Shown piece after piece: positions 56,085 to 64,000 of a stretch of 64,000 bases of DNA. The position numbers and the translations under genes were made by a program. Below the pieces are notes generated by a model. That model did no database searches. It worked only from the letters and a program-made list of their open reading frames with translations, and was not told where the DNA came from. Position 1 is the stretch's first letter. Each line of letters opens with the position of its first letter. Origin of the DNA: Fusobacterium nucleatum_L (GTDB taxonomy: Bacteria; Fusobacteriota; Fusobacteriia; Fusobacteriales; Fusobacteriaceae); NCBI RefSeq assembly GCF_050231725.1, contig NZ_CP077172.1, positions 930,001 through 994,000 of the forward strand, written 5' to 3'.

Positions 56085-59030
56085 TTATGATGAATATAAT
56101 TTAAAAAATTCGAAAATATCTCCATTAAATCCAATAGTTCTAGTAAATTTTGAATACATTATTTTTTTATTGCTTAATAAGTAAATAATTTTATCAACAT
56201 TTATTTTCTTTTCATTAAAATTAATTAAAATTCTATCTTTATTTTCTTTATCTTGTTTTATAGCTGTAATTCCTAAATCTCTTGCTATTATTCTTATCTT
56301 TATAAAATCAAAGAATCCTTTTGCCTCTGATTTAATTTTTCCAAATCTGTCTTCTAATTCATTGTATAAATTTTCTAACTCATCTAAATTTTTCAAAGCT
56401 AAGGCTCTTTTGTATATTTTTACCTTCTCATTTTTTTCTATATAGTTATCTGGTAAGAATCTTGGAAAATTAAGTTCAATATCAACTTCGTCAAGTTCTT
56501 CTTCTGCTTCTCCCTTTAATTTCAAGATTTCTTCATTTAACATCTTCATATATAGATTATAACCAAAAGTTTCAACTGCTCCGTGTTGCTTCTCCCCTAA
56601 AATTTCTCCAACACCTCTAATTTTTGAATCTTCCATTGCTAAATCTATGCCTGTTAAGTTGTCAAATGCTTTTATACTTTCCTCTCTTTTTTGGGCATTT
56701 TTAGTTTTATTTTCGTTCATAAGCATATAACAATAACTTTTTTTAGTGCTTCTTCCTATTCTTCCTCTTAATTGATAAACTTGTGATAGTCCTAGTTTCT
56801 CAACCCCTTCAATTATCATAGTATTAGCATTTTCTATATCAATACCATTTTCTATAATTGTTGTTGCTACTAAAACATCTATATTTCCATTTTCAAATTC
56901 CTGAATATTCTTTTTAATATCCCTTGGTAACATTTGTCCGTGAATATAATTAACCTTAATATATTCTGGCAATAGTTCTCTTATTTCTTTTGCCTTGCTT
57001 TCCATTCTTTTCACAGAATTAAAGATATAAAAAACTTGCCCTTCTCTTGAGATTTCAGAAAGAATTATTTCTTTAATTAAATTTTTATTATTGTCTATAT
57101 ACTCTGTTTGAATTTTTTGTCTGCCTTCAGGGGAAGTATCTATAACAGATAAATCTCTAATTCCTAATAAAGATAAATTCAAAGTTCTAGGAATAGGAGT
57201 GGCAGTTAAAGTTAAAACATCTATATCCCCTTTAATCTTTTTTAATTTCTCTTTTGCTTTAACTCCAAACTTTTGTTCCTCATCTATAATAAGAAGCCCT
57301 ACATCTTTGAATTTTATGTCATCTGATAGTAGTCTATGAGTTCCAATCACTAAATCTGCTGAACCATTTTCAATTCTTTTAAGACTTTCTGTTTGCTCTT
57401 TTTTAGACTGAACCCTACTTAAAATTTCTATATGAACAGGATAATTTTTAAATCTTTCACTGAATCTTTCATAATGTTGCTCTGCCAAAACTGTTGTAGG
57501 TACTAGAAGAATTACCTGTTTACTATCCATAACTGCTTTAAATGTAGCTCTTATTGCAACCTCTGTTTTTCCAAAACCTACATCTCCACATATAAGCCTA
57601 TCCATAACTTTTCCAGATTCCATATCTCTTTTTACATCTTCAATGGCTTTTGATTGTGCTGGTGTTTCTGTAAATGGAAAAGTTTCCTCAAATTCTTCTT
57701 GCATAACAGTATCTTTTGAGAATTTAAAACCATTTCCTAAATTTCTTTTAGCTTGTATTTTTATAATTTCCTTAGCAAAAATTTCTATATCTTCACTTAA
57801 TTTAGCTTTCTTTCTTTTAAATCCTTTTCTACCTAATTTATAGATTTCAGGTATAACATCAGAAATATTTATAAATTTCTCTATCTTATTTATACTATCA
57901 ACAGGAACAAATAATTTATCTTCATCTGCATATTTTATTTTTAAATAATCTTGCCCATCAATATTCTCTAAGCCTAAAAATATTCCTACACCAAAATTTT
58001 CATGGATTACATAATCTTGCTCTTTTATTTCATCAACTGCTTTATACCTTAATGCTTTCTTTTCAACTCTTTCTCTTTTTACCCTAATACCCTTGATTTC
58101 TCTATCTGTCAATATCAACTTATCATCTGTTTTATATCCTTCAAAAAGTGGATATTTTTCAAATTTAACAGAGTAATCTTTAAATATTTCCTTATATCTA
58201 GTTGCTTCTTCTGAATAAATCGTAATTTTTGTATTTTCAGATAACTTCTTAACTCTATCTATAACTTCAAACTGCTTCAATTCTTCTTCTGAGAATTTTT
58301 GTATTTCTATCTGTATACCTATCTTAGAAAGCTCAGCTATTTTATTTAAAATATCTTCCTCTCTATTCAAATTTTCATTGATAAGTCTTTTAATTTTAGC
58401 TTGTAATATATCATTATTTTCATAATAATACTCTATTTTATTTTTGTTCATAGACATAAGAGAGAAGAAATCTTTTTTGTTTTTATTATTGTCTATATAC
58501 AATTCTATACTATCTTTTTTTTCTATACTTAATTGAGAATTTATATCAAAATATGTTATTCTATCAACTTCATTTCCAAAAAGTTCTATTCTCACAGGAT
58601 TGTCTTGATTGATATTAAATATATCTAAAATATCCCCTCTTATAGAATATTCTTTTCTTTGTGCAACCATATATGTTTTTTCAAAACCTGCATCAACTAA
58701 TTTTTCTTCCAAATCTTTAATATTGATATTTTTTCCTTTTTCTATAAAAATACTATTAGCTTCTGAATAATAATCTTCTAAAAAATAATCCAAGGAAATA
58801 AGAATTATAAATTTTTCATTTGAATTTATAAGTTCTAATAAATCATAATTATATTTTTTTAATTCTCCAACTTCATTTTCTTTTTTTATTCTAAGAATTT
58901 TTCCCTTGTAAAAATCTTTTAACACAAAAAAATAATCGTCTATATTTCTGTTAGATGAACAGATATATACAAGATTATTTTTTTTATTCTTCAACCAAAA
59001 TGGGATTTCTCCCCTAAATTTCTTTTCCAT
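56085..59030 (-). CDS. mfd: Transcription-repair coupling factor Mfd
   Basis: Displaces stalled RNA polymerase and recruits UvrA. 981 residues, about 170 shorter than E. coli Mfd (1148); the N-terminal UvrB-homology region looks reduced, since only one partial segment is clear (YMVAQRKEYSIRGDILDIFN). The RNA-polymerase-interacting domain is present (DYVIHENFGVGIFLGLENI), then the RecG-like motor: CGDVGFGKTEVAIRATF (Walker A), LLIIDEEQKFGVKAKEK (DEEQ), TLTATPIPRTLNLSL (motif III) and QVYQLRGRIGRSTKKSYCYM (motif VI). The C-terminal TRCF domain ends the chain. GGAGAGAAT precedes the ATG. Confidence 0.95.
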   Translation of the reverse strand: MEKKFRGEIPFWLKNKKNNLVYICSSNRNIDDYFFVLKDFYKGKILRIKKENEVGELKKYNYDLLELINSNEKFIILISLDYFLEDYYSEANSIFIEKGKNINIKDLEEKLVDAGFEKTYMVAQRKEYSIRGDILDIFNINQDNPVRIELFGNEVDRITYFDINSQLSIEKKDSIELYIDNNKNKKDFFSLMSMNKNKIEYYYENNDILQAKIKRLINENLNREEDILNKIAELSKIGIQIEIQKFSEEELKQFEVIDRVKKLSENTKITIYSEEATRYKEIFKDYSVKFEKYPLFEGYKTDDKLILTDREIKGIRVKRERVEKKALRYKAVDEIKEQDYVIHENFGVGIFLGLENIDGQDYLKIKYADEDKLFVPVDSINKIEKFINISDVIPEIYKLGRKGFKRKKAKLSEDIEIFAKEIIKIQAKRNLGNGFKFSKDTVMQEEFEETFPFTETPAQSKAIEDVKRDMESGKVMDRLICGDVGFGKTEVAIRATFKAVMDSKQVILLVPTTVLAEQHYERFSERFKNYPVHIEILSRVQSKKEQTESLKRIENGSADLVIGTHRLLSDDIKFKDVGLLIIDEEQKFGVKAKEKLKKIKGDIDVLTLTATPIPRTLNLSLLGIRDLSVIDTSPEGRQKIQTEYIDNNKNLIKEIILSEISREGQVFYIFNSVKRMESKAKEIRELLPEYIKVNYIHGQMLPRDIKKNIQEFENGNIDVLVATTIIENGIDIENANTMIIEGVEKLGLSQVYQLRGRIGRSTKKSYCYMLMNENKTKNAQKREESIKAFDNLTGIDLAMEDSKIRGVGEILGEKQHGAVETFGYNLYMKMLNEEILKLKGEAEEELDEVDIELNFPRFLPDNYIEKNEKVKIYKRALALKNLDELENLYNELEDRFGKIKSEAKGFFDFIKIRIIARDLGITAIKQDKENKDRILINFNEKKINVDKIIYLLSNKKIMYSKFTRTIGFNGDIFEFFKLYSS

Positions 59031-59056
59031 ATTCTCTCCTAATTTATCTATTTTAA

Positions 59057-59085
59057 ATTATAGCAATTATTACAAGATATTTCTA
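59057..59085 (-). promoter_or_regulatory. Probable mfd promoter
   Basis: Minus-strand TAGAAA (59085-59080), 17-base spacer, TATAAT (59062-59057). A plus-strand extended -10 TGATATAAT (59104-59112) for the lipoprotein gene is nearby, so the two promoters diverge. Confidence 0.55.
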
Positions 59086-59140
59086 TTATTTATTTTTATA
59101 TAATGATATAATCAATAATATAATTTATAGGAGGTATTTT

Positions 59141-59617
59141 ATGAAGAAAATATTTTTGATTTTTTTAAGTTTACTTTGTATTTCTTGTAGTAGTTTAGAT
59201 GCTTATGTTGATAAAGAAGCTAGAAATAAATTAATAACAAAAGGTGCAATGGAATTAATGACAGAACAAGAAAAACAAAATTTATATTCTGGAGGAACAG
59301 GTACTATTATCTTATATACTGAACCTTTTTCTGGTATTTTAGGACAATCTATTAGGACTGTTGCCAATAATCTTCCACATAAGAAACAAATTGAAAAAGC
59401 TGCTAATTACATCTATCAATATCAAGATAAAATAATTGTTTCAGATAATACTTATGCTATTCAAGAAGCTATTGAATATATGGGACAAAGTGAAAATGGA
59501 AGAAAAACTCTTAAAAATTGTAGATTTTTATTTTTAAATCGTGCTGATAGAGATAAAATAGCAAAATTATCTAAAGAATATGGTTTTAGATACAGTTATC
59601 CTAAATTAGATGAGTAA
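59141..59617 (+). CDS. Putative lipoprotein of unknown function
   Basis: 158 residues. Signal MKKIFLIFLSLLCISC with a probable lipobox ending in Cys 16 (ISC), so cleavage by LspA is expected. The mature part starts SSLDAYVDKEARNK and contains GGTGTIILYTEPFSGILGQS and ENGRKTLKNCRFLFLNRADR. No family recognised. GGAGGTATTTT precedes the ATG. It is monocistronic: it is preceded by its own extended -10 and followed by a terminator at 59646-59686. Confidence 0.7.
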   Translation: MKKIFLIFLSLLCISCSSLDAYVDKEARNKLITKGAMELMTEQEKQNLYSGGTGTIILYTEPFSGILGQSIRTVANNLPHKKQIEKAANYIYQYQDKIIVSDNTYAIQEAIEYMGQSENGRKTLKNCRFLFLNRADRDKIAKLSKEYGFRYSYPKLDE

Positions 59618-59645
59618 AATTTTATAAAAATGTAATTAATTAAAT

Positions 59646-59686
59646 AAGGATTGTTACAAATAAAAATAAAACTTGTAGCAATCCTT
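59646..59686. terminator. Bidirectional terminator between the lipoprotein and fic
   Basis: AAGGATTG / CAATCCTT with a 2x2 internal loop and a further ACAA / TTGT pair. TTATTTTAT follows on the plus side and TTATTTAATT on the minus side. The arms resemble the IS-end hairpins (GGATTGTTACAAA against GGAGCTGTTGCAAA). Confidence 0.7.
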
Positions 59687-59690
59687 TATT

Positions 59691-60959
59691 TTATAGTTTT
59701 TCAGTTATTTTTTCAGATAAAGTATAAGTCAGTGGTCTTTGTTTTATTTTAATCAAATATCCTTTCTTTTCTAAGTCTTGAGTATATTTATTTATGGTTT
59801 GTTGAGTTATATTTTGTTTATTAAAATTTTTTATAACAAATGTTAACTCAATATTAGTTATTTTTTCAAAATCATTAAATAAATAATTTTGTAAATAAAC
59901 AAATAATATTACTTTTTCTTTTTCTGATAAATCTTTTGTAATTTCTTCAAAAATTTCTCTTGAATAGTTAAGTTTCATAATACTAACATTTAATAACTTT
60001 ATTATCTCTTCTTGCCCTTTTTTAATTATTTTTAAAATATTTTCAACAAAAAGTGTTATTTCTCCATAGTTATTTGTATCTTCTACTTCAATAAAAGATT
60101 TATAGTAATCATCTAAATTTTTTGATATTGAATAAGAAACTGAGAAAGCTGTTAAAATATCTAATTTTCTAGCTAAATATAGTGATAGTAAATATCTTCC
60201 AAATCTTCCATTTCCATCATAGAAAGGATGTATATATTCAAAGAAAAAATGACTGATACTAGCTTTTACTAAAAATGGAATATCTTTTCTATTCATAAAC
60301 TGAATTAAATCTTCCATATTTTTTTCTATTACTTCTTCTCCATTTATTCCTACATGTATAATTTTACCTACACTGTTAATAATTTTTACTGTATCTTTTC
60401 TAAAATATTTTCCATCTAATTTATAGTTTCCACTTTTTTCAAAATCTTCAAACATTTCATCATATATCTTTCTAAAACTTGAAAGACTATCTATATGTTG
60501 AGTATCTTCAAATTTTTCTTCCATTATATCTTTATATTTTTTTACAATACCATCTAACTTATTACTTTTTTTACTGAGTTTTCTATCTTCTTTTAACGAA
60601 GAATATATTTCACTTTTAACAGTCTCTATTCCTTCCATTCTATTAGTTTTATATAACTCATTAGATAAAATTTTATTAATAATTTCTGTTATAGCAATTT
60701 TAGGAAATTCATTAGGATTTGAAAGAGAAATAATTTTTTTACTATTCTCCATTATTTTTTCTTGTAATAAAGTATGTTCCATTAAATTTACATAAAATAG
60801 ATTATACTCTTTCTCAAAAATTTTATTTTCTCTTTTCATAGGATTAATTTTTAAATCTGTAATAAATGTAGAAGGATTCTCTATTCTTTTTATATATTCT
60901 TCTTCTATATTTTGCTTTTTATAATATAATTTTATTAAATTTTCATATTTATTTGACAT
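59691..60959 (-). CDS. Fic family protein (AMPylase-like) with N-terminal inhibitory motif
   Basis: 422 residues. Catalytic motif HPFYDGNGRFGR (about 244-255), the canonical HPFx(D/E)GNGRxxR. Upstream, TNRMEG (about 105-110) matches the (S/T)xxxE(G/N) inhibitory helix, so it is an autoinhibited class II Fic. The C-terminal 60 residues (ITNIELTFVIKNFNKQNITQ then INKYTQDLEKKGYLIKI) look like a winged-helix domain. Fic enzymes transfer AMP to proteins; the target is unknown. ATG 60959 has GGGTGAT upstream. A perfect 13-bp inverted repeat lies at its promoter. Confidence 0.88.
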   Translation of the reverse strand: MSNKYENLIKLYYKKQNIEEEYIKRIENPSTFITDLKINPMKRENKIFEKEYNLFYVNLMEHTLLQEKIMENSKKIISLSNPNEFPKIAITEIINKILSNELYKTNRMEGIETVKSEIYSSLKEDRKLSKKSNKLDGIVKKYKDIMEEKFEDTQHIDSLSSFRKIYDEMFEDFEKSGNYKLDGKYFRKDTVKIINSVGKIIHVGINGEEVIEKNMEDLIQFMNRKDIPFLVKASISHFFFEYIHPFYDGNGRFGRYLLSLYLARKLDILTAFSVSYSISKNLDDYYKSFIEVEDTNNYGEITLFVENILKIIKKGQEEIIKLLNVSIMKLNYSREIFEEITKDLSEKEKVILFVYLQNYLFNDFEKITNIELTFVIKNFNKQNITQQTINKYTQDLEKKGYLIKIKQRPLTYTLSEKITEKL

Positions 60960-60969
60960 TTTTATCACC

Positions 60970-61003
60970 CTTAAATATAAAATAACATATTTTTATATTT
61001 AAG
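60970..61003. promoter_or_regulatory. 13-bp inverted repeat at the fic promoter
   Basis: CTTAAATATAAAA (60970-60982) and TTTTATATTTAAG (60991-61003), perfect, eight-base spacer. On the minus strand it covers the -10 region and ends at the fic ribosome-binding site. A minus-strand TTTACT and TATTTT 17 bases apart are weak promoter elements within it. It may be an operator, for example for the protein's own winged-helix domain. Confidence 0.5.
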
Positions 61004-61008
61004 TAAAT

Positions 61009-61044
61009 AAAAACTTCCCTAAACACATTTCTAAGGAAGTTTTT
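61009..61044 (-). terminator. Terminator of the nuclease gene
   Basis: AAACTTCC / GGAAGTTT with a long loop; the minus strand then reads TTTTTATTTA. It separates the nuclease gene from fic. Confidence 0.75.
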
Positions 61045-61052
61045 TATATTTA

Positions 61053-62120
61053 TTATTTTCTTAATTCAGTATCTATTATTCTAATACATTCAATTAATTT
61101 ATCACACTTTTCTTTTGATATTAAATAATCTTTTAAAGGAATTATTAATAAATTTTGTTCCCAATAATTTGAAAACTTTCCTTGAATATTCTCCCAATTT
61201 AATATATTGGAACACTTTTCTTTTACAATTTTTTCTATTTTTTCTTTTATTCTATTATATTCATAGATTCTACTTTGTGGCTTTGGATCATTATTTTTAT
61301 CATGATGAGTATAAAAATTAATTGAAATATAAGGTCCTACATTTACTGTGTCAACTCTCCAAAATATTGTATAATTTCTTTTATCTTCACTTAAATTTTC
61401 ATTATCCTTATTTGGAAATATACTTCTTAAAATATTAAATTGTGTATAGGGGCGACCTCCAACACTTCTACCACTTTCTATATATCCATCAGAAAAAATA
61501 TCTCTCATAAATTGATATTGTGATATACTACTCTTTGAAATATTTAATCCCCAATAGCCTTTTTCTTTTATTTCTTCTTCATTAATTAAATAATTTTTTT
61601 CTTTCTCTTCATTCTCTGTGACTCTTTCAAAATACTCACAATAATCATCTAAAATTAGATTTTTTCCTTTATATTTACTTATAATTTTTAGAAAATCTTC
61701 TCTATTGATTTTTATATCTATTTTATCTTTTTCATTAACAATATGATAATCATAAGAAAACCAAAAACCTGTTTTAAAATATACCGTCTTTATATTATTA
61801 ATTTCTTCTTTAAAATCATTTTGAATATTTTCTCTATACCTTTTAATTTGCTCACTATGTTCAGAAGTATAAGTTTTATCTTCAATAATATATGCTATCT
61901 TTGAATTTTTTAATATGACTAAGATATCTATTTTTTTATACTGTCTTAATATTTCTATTTTCTCATTTTCTAAATTTTCTTCTTTTAGTAAATTTAAAAA
62001 AATATCCTTTGCCATAGGATATAATATCTCATTAGGATAATTAATCCAATTTAAACACCAGCAGATAAAAGCATCTTGTGATAATTCACTTGTAGCAAAA
62101 CTAAATAAATTATTTTTCAT
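61053..62120 (-). CDS. PD-(D/E)XK nuclease superfamily protein
   Basis: 355 residues. N-terminal FSFATSELSQDAFICWCLNW is typical of the PDDEXK_4 group. The catalytic core is KKIDILVILKNSKIAYIIED then KTYTSEHSEQIKRY, with Asp about residue 65, Glu 80 and Lys 82. The remainder (SISQYQFMRDIFSDGYIESG, RSVGGRPYTQFNI) is not recognised. Many members of this group sit in defence or restriction loci; this one has no methylase or other partner nearby. The start is most likely 62120 (GGGGG eight bases upstream); an ATG at 62126 is closer to it. A good promoter lies at 62156-62183. Confidence 0.78.
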   Translation of the reverse strand: MKNNLFSFATSELSQDAFICWCLNWINYPNEILYPMAKDIFLNLLKEENLENEKIEILRQYKKIDILVILKNSKIAYIIEDKTYTSEHSEQIKRYRENIQNDFKEEINNIKTVYFKTGFWFSYDYHIVNEKDKIDIKINREDFLKIISKYKGKNLILDDYCEYFERVTENEEKEKNYLINEEEIKEKGYWGLNISKSSISQYQFMRDIFSDGYIESGRSVGGRPYTQFNILRSIFPNKDNENLSEDKRNYTIFWRVDTVNVGPYISINFYTHHDKNNDPKPQSRIYEYNRIKEKIEKIVKEKCSNILNWENIQGKFSNYWEQNLLIIPLKDYLISKEKCDKLIECIRIIDTELRK

Positions 62121-62155
62121 TTTCATTTCCCCCTCTAATATTTTTAGTTAATTAT

Positions 62156-62183
62156 ATTATATATTATTTTTTATTAAAGTCAA
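62156..62183 (-). promoter_or_regulatory. Promoter of the PD-(D/E)XK gene
   Basis: Minus-strand TTGACT (62183-62178), 16-base spacer, TATAAT (62161-62156). Confidence 0.7.
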
Positions 62184-62275
62184 CTATTTTAGAACATAAT
62201 GTTTATTTTTAAAAAATAATATTCTCCCTTTACTTAACCGTTTTAACTTTTAAATTTCGGTATTTTTTTGCTTTA

Positions 62276-62284
62276 TGTTATAAT
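62276..62284 (+). promoter_or_regulatory. Extended -10 promoter of the DUF1877 gene
   Basis: TGTTATAAT (TGnTATAAT); the -35 region (TTCGGT about 17 bases upstream) is weak. A good AGGAGG is 9 bases before the ATG. Confidence 0.55.
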
Positions 62285-62310
62285 TAAGAAAAAAGCTAGG
62301 AGGTTTTACT

Positions 62311-62862
62311 ATGGGCATGGACTTATGTTACTATGGTGTTAAAGAAGAAGATATACCAAAAATTCTTGATGGAAACTTTGAGGAAGATTTTTCTGAATTA
62401 GAACCTTCATATACAACAAGAGTTTTTTCTGCAAAAGATTTTTACTATCTATACACAGGAGGAAAAGAATTAGAAGAAGTAGACTTTCAAGGAAAAAATG
62501 AAAGAGATATTTTTACAGAAGCTCTTTTAGGTGAGGTTACTGTTAGCTTTGCTCCTGAGGATATTTATTCCTATTGTAGCTGTAAAGAAAAAGTTAAAGA
62601 AATAGCTAATTTTTTAAATAAGATTGATATAAAAGATTATTTTAAAAAAATAGGAAGTATTGAAGAAATAACAGGTAAAAATTTCAAAGGAGAAGATTTT
62701 TCTTATTTAGGGATAAAAACTATTAGAAAATTCTATTCTTCTATGGAGGAAGAAGAATATATTTTTGATGTTAAAGCAACAACTAATGAATTTAATGAGC
62801 TTAAAGAATTTTATAATAAACTTACTAATGAAAATTTAGCTCTGTATATTTATATATTCTAA
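62311..62862 (+). CDS. DUF1877 (YfbM-like) family protein
   Basis: 183 residues: MGMDLCYYGVKEEDIPKILD, then an acidic region (FEEDFSELEPSY) and SFAPEDIYSYCSCKEKVKEI. The start, length and layout match the DUF1877 family, whose function is unknown. AGGAGGTTTTACT precedes the ATG. The stop overlaps the end of the convergent DUF554 gene by four bases, and no terminator is visible. Confidence 0.75.
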   Translation: MGMDLCYYGVKEEDIPKILDGNFEEDFSELEPSYTTRVFSAKDFYYLYTGGKELEEVDFQGKNERDIFTEALLGEVTVSFAPEDIYSYCSCKEKVKEIANFLNKIDIKDYFKKIGSIEEITGKNFKGEDFSYLGIKTIRKFYSSMEEEEYIFDVKATTNEFNELKEFYNKLTNENLALYIYIF

Positions 62863-63548
62863 GAAAAAATTGAAACCAATAAAGGTATAAAAATTGCAGG
62901 TAACATATTTGCAGTTTTTATATCTTTTTTTAATGTCATATTTATTCCTATTGCAAGAACCAATACTCCTCCAACTGCATTCAATTCTGATATTGCTTGT
63001 GGATTTAAATAATCTTTAATTTGACTTGCAAAAAGATAAAATATTCCCTGATAAATAGTTACAGAAATAGCAGAAAAAATAACACCTATTCCATATATAG
63101 AAGTCAAAACTATTGATATAACTCCATCTAATATAGCTTTTATATTCAAAATAGTATTGTCATTTGTAAGTCCACTATTTATTGAACCTAGAATTGCCAT
63201 AGCTCCTACACAATAAAGTATAGTTGCTGTTGAAAAACCTTTTGCAAAAGATTTTTTATTATTTAAAGAATCCTTTTCTTTAACAAATTTGTCTTCAAGA
63301 AATTGACTAAAATTTTTTATTCTCTTATCTATATTTATTAATTGTCCTATTACTGCCCCAATAATCAGATATATCAATATCATTATATCTTTTTGGACAA
63401 CTAATGCACTTTTAATACCTATTACCATAATAAAAATTCCAGCACAATCTACAATGATATTTTTTATATCTTCATTAAATTTTTTTCCTATTGTCAATCC
63501 TAAAATTCCACCAATAATTATAGATAAAAAATTTGTTATCAATCCCAT
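62859..63548 (-). CDS. DUF554 membrane protein
   Basis: 229 residues, about six to seven membrane helices: MGLITNFLSIIIGGILGLTI, IFIMVIGIKSALVV, LIYLIIGAVIGQLI, FSTATILYCVGAMAILGSIN and VISIVLTSIYGIGVIFSAIS. DUF554/YdfK proteins are of unknown function, possibly transporters. GTTGAGGGAAAGAT precedes the ATG. A minus-strand extended -10 TGATATAAT (63593-63585) is the likely promoter. Confidence 0.88.
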   Translation of the reverse strand: MGLITNFLSIIIGGILGLTIGKKFNEDIKNIIVDCAGIFIMVIGIKSALVVQKDIMILIYLIIGAVIGQLINIDKRIKNFSQFLEDKFVKEKDSLNNKKSFAKGFSTATILYCVGAMAILGSINSGLTNDNTILNIKAILDGVISIVLTSIYGIGVIFSAISVTIYQGIFYLFASQIKDYLNPQAISELNAVGGVLVLAIGINMTLKKDIKTANMLPAIFIPLLVSIFS

Positions 63549-63643
63549 ATCTTTCCCTCAACTTCTATTATTTACTACTGATAAATTATATCACAAAATA
63601 TTAAATATTATAAATTATAATTGTATTTTTAAAAAAATATAGC

Positions 63644-63649
63644 TATACT
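63644..63649 (+). promoter_or_regulatory. Promoter of the FlaR-like gene
   Basis: TATACT (63644-63649) with TTGTAT (63621-63626) 17 bases upstream. Confidence 0.55.
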
Positions 63650-63700
63650 TATTAATGTATATTCTTATGAACAAAAATAAAATTTTAGGAGGATATTTCC

Positions 63701-64000
63701 TTGAAAATTCATATTATTGGTTGTAGTGGTACAGGTAAAACTTATCTTGCAAAGAAATTATCAAATAAATATAATATTCCTCACTATGATTTAGATAATA
63801 TATATTGGGATAATTCTTCTGAAAAATATGGAATAAAGACAGAAGTTGAGAAGAGAGATAAATTGCTTCAAAAAATATTAGAAAAAGATGATTGGATTAT
63901 AGAGGGAATTTATTATAAATGGCTTGAACAAAGTTTTAAAAATGCTGATATTATCTATATTTTAGATTTGCCAAAATATATTTATAAATTTCGTATTATA
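63701..64000 (+). CDS. P-loop nucleotide kinase-like protein (FlaR / topology-modulation type), C-terminus cut
   Basis: The first 100 residues are in the window: MKIHIIGCSGTGKTYLAKKL with the Walker A GCSGTGKT, then YNIPHYDLDNIYWD, DDWIIEGIYYKWLEQSF and ADIIYILDLPKYIYKFRII. This is the pattern of FlaR-like/adenylate-kinase-related proteins, often called DNA topology modulation protein, though the function is poorly supported. The start is TTG at 63701, favoured by GGAGGATATTTCC and the match of the protein to family N-termini; no ATG is suitable. Confidence 0.82.
   Translation, partial: MKIHIIGCSGTGKTYLAKKLSNKYNIPHYDLDNIYWDNSSEKYGIKTEVEKRDKLLQKILEKDDWIIEGIYYKWLEQSFKNADIIYILDLPKYIYKFRII

Overview
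The window is AT-rich, densely coding DNA. Gene content, gene order and protein style (Lys/Ile/Glu-rich, FolB-FolK fusion, mfd-S4-ispE-spoVG cluster, SEDS protein, MORN/YwqK-like secreted proteins) point to a member of Fusobacteriota, most likely Fusobacterium of the nucleatum group. This is inferred from protein and rRNA character; no database search was possible. The window is chromosomal and mostly housekeeping, with one insertion sequence and a small accessory tract at the right end.

Layout. (1) 1-8205, minus strand: a translation/folding operon read rimP-nusA-ylxR/L7Ae-infB-rbfA-recJ-tig, then clpP cut by the left edge. It starts at a good promoter (8176-8204) followed by a leader hairpin. 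(2) 8267-13182, minus: a complete rrn operon, 16S-23S-5S, with no tRNA in the spacer, a strong promoter, an intrinsic terminator and both long processing stalks readable by eye. (3) 13263-31461, minus: trxA, a HAD phosphatase, folP, folBK, folE, glyS, glyQ, lspA, ileS, a histidine-kinase-like protein, tex, xth, aroQ, aroE, chorismate mutase and a secreted MORN-like protein. Two long imperfect palindromic repeats lie between these genes (16585-16750 and 19437-19690). (4) 31474-35010, plus: SEDS glycosyltransferase, UPF0291 protein, asnS, RNase M5. (5) 35151-42883, plus: a small coiled-coil protein, then the branched-chain amino acid operon ilvD-ilvA-ilvB-ilvN-(ABC ATPase)-ilvC. (6) 42954-49076, plus: a 1730-residue DUF4132 protein and a secreted unknown. 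(7) 49083-50866: a complete IS1182-like insertion sequence. (8) 50876-59030: a flavin-binding oxidase-like protein divergent from a flavodoxin, a MORN-like protein, a YfcC-type carrier, and the minus-strand genes mfd, rqcP-like S4, ispE, spoVG. (9) 59141-64000: a lipoprotein, a Fic enzyme, a PD-(D/E)XK nuclease, a DUF1877 protein, a DUF554 membrane protein and a truncated FlaR-like P-loop kinase.

The most notable observation is upstream of ilvD. A 36-codon ORF with a Shine-Dalgarno sequence, half of whose residues are Ile or Leu (10 Ile, 8 Leu), is followed by an intrinsic terminator just before the isoleucine/valine operon. A segment inside the ORF (35683-35695) can pair with the 5' arm of that terminator (35801-35812) through 12 base pairs with one bulge. 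Together these are the parts of a leader-peptide transcription attenuator, which I did not expect in a Fusobacterium. Other points of interest are a histidine-kinase-like protein with no visible phosphoacceptor His, a lone ABC ATPase inside the ilv operon, a leaderless-looking transposase promoter, miniature hairpins resembling the ends of that IS, and a perfect 13-bp inverted repeat at the fic promoter.
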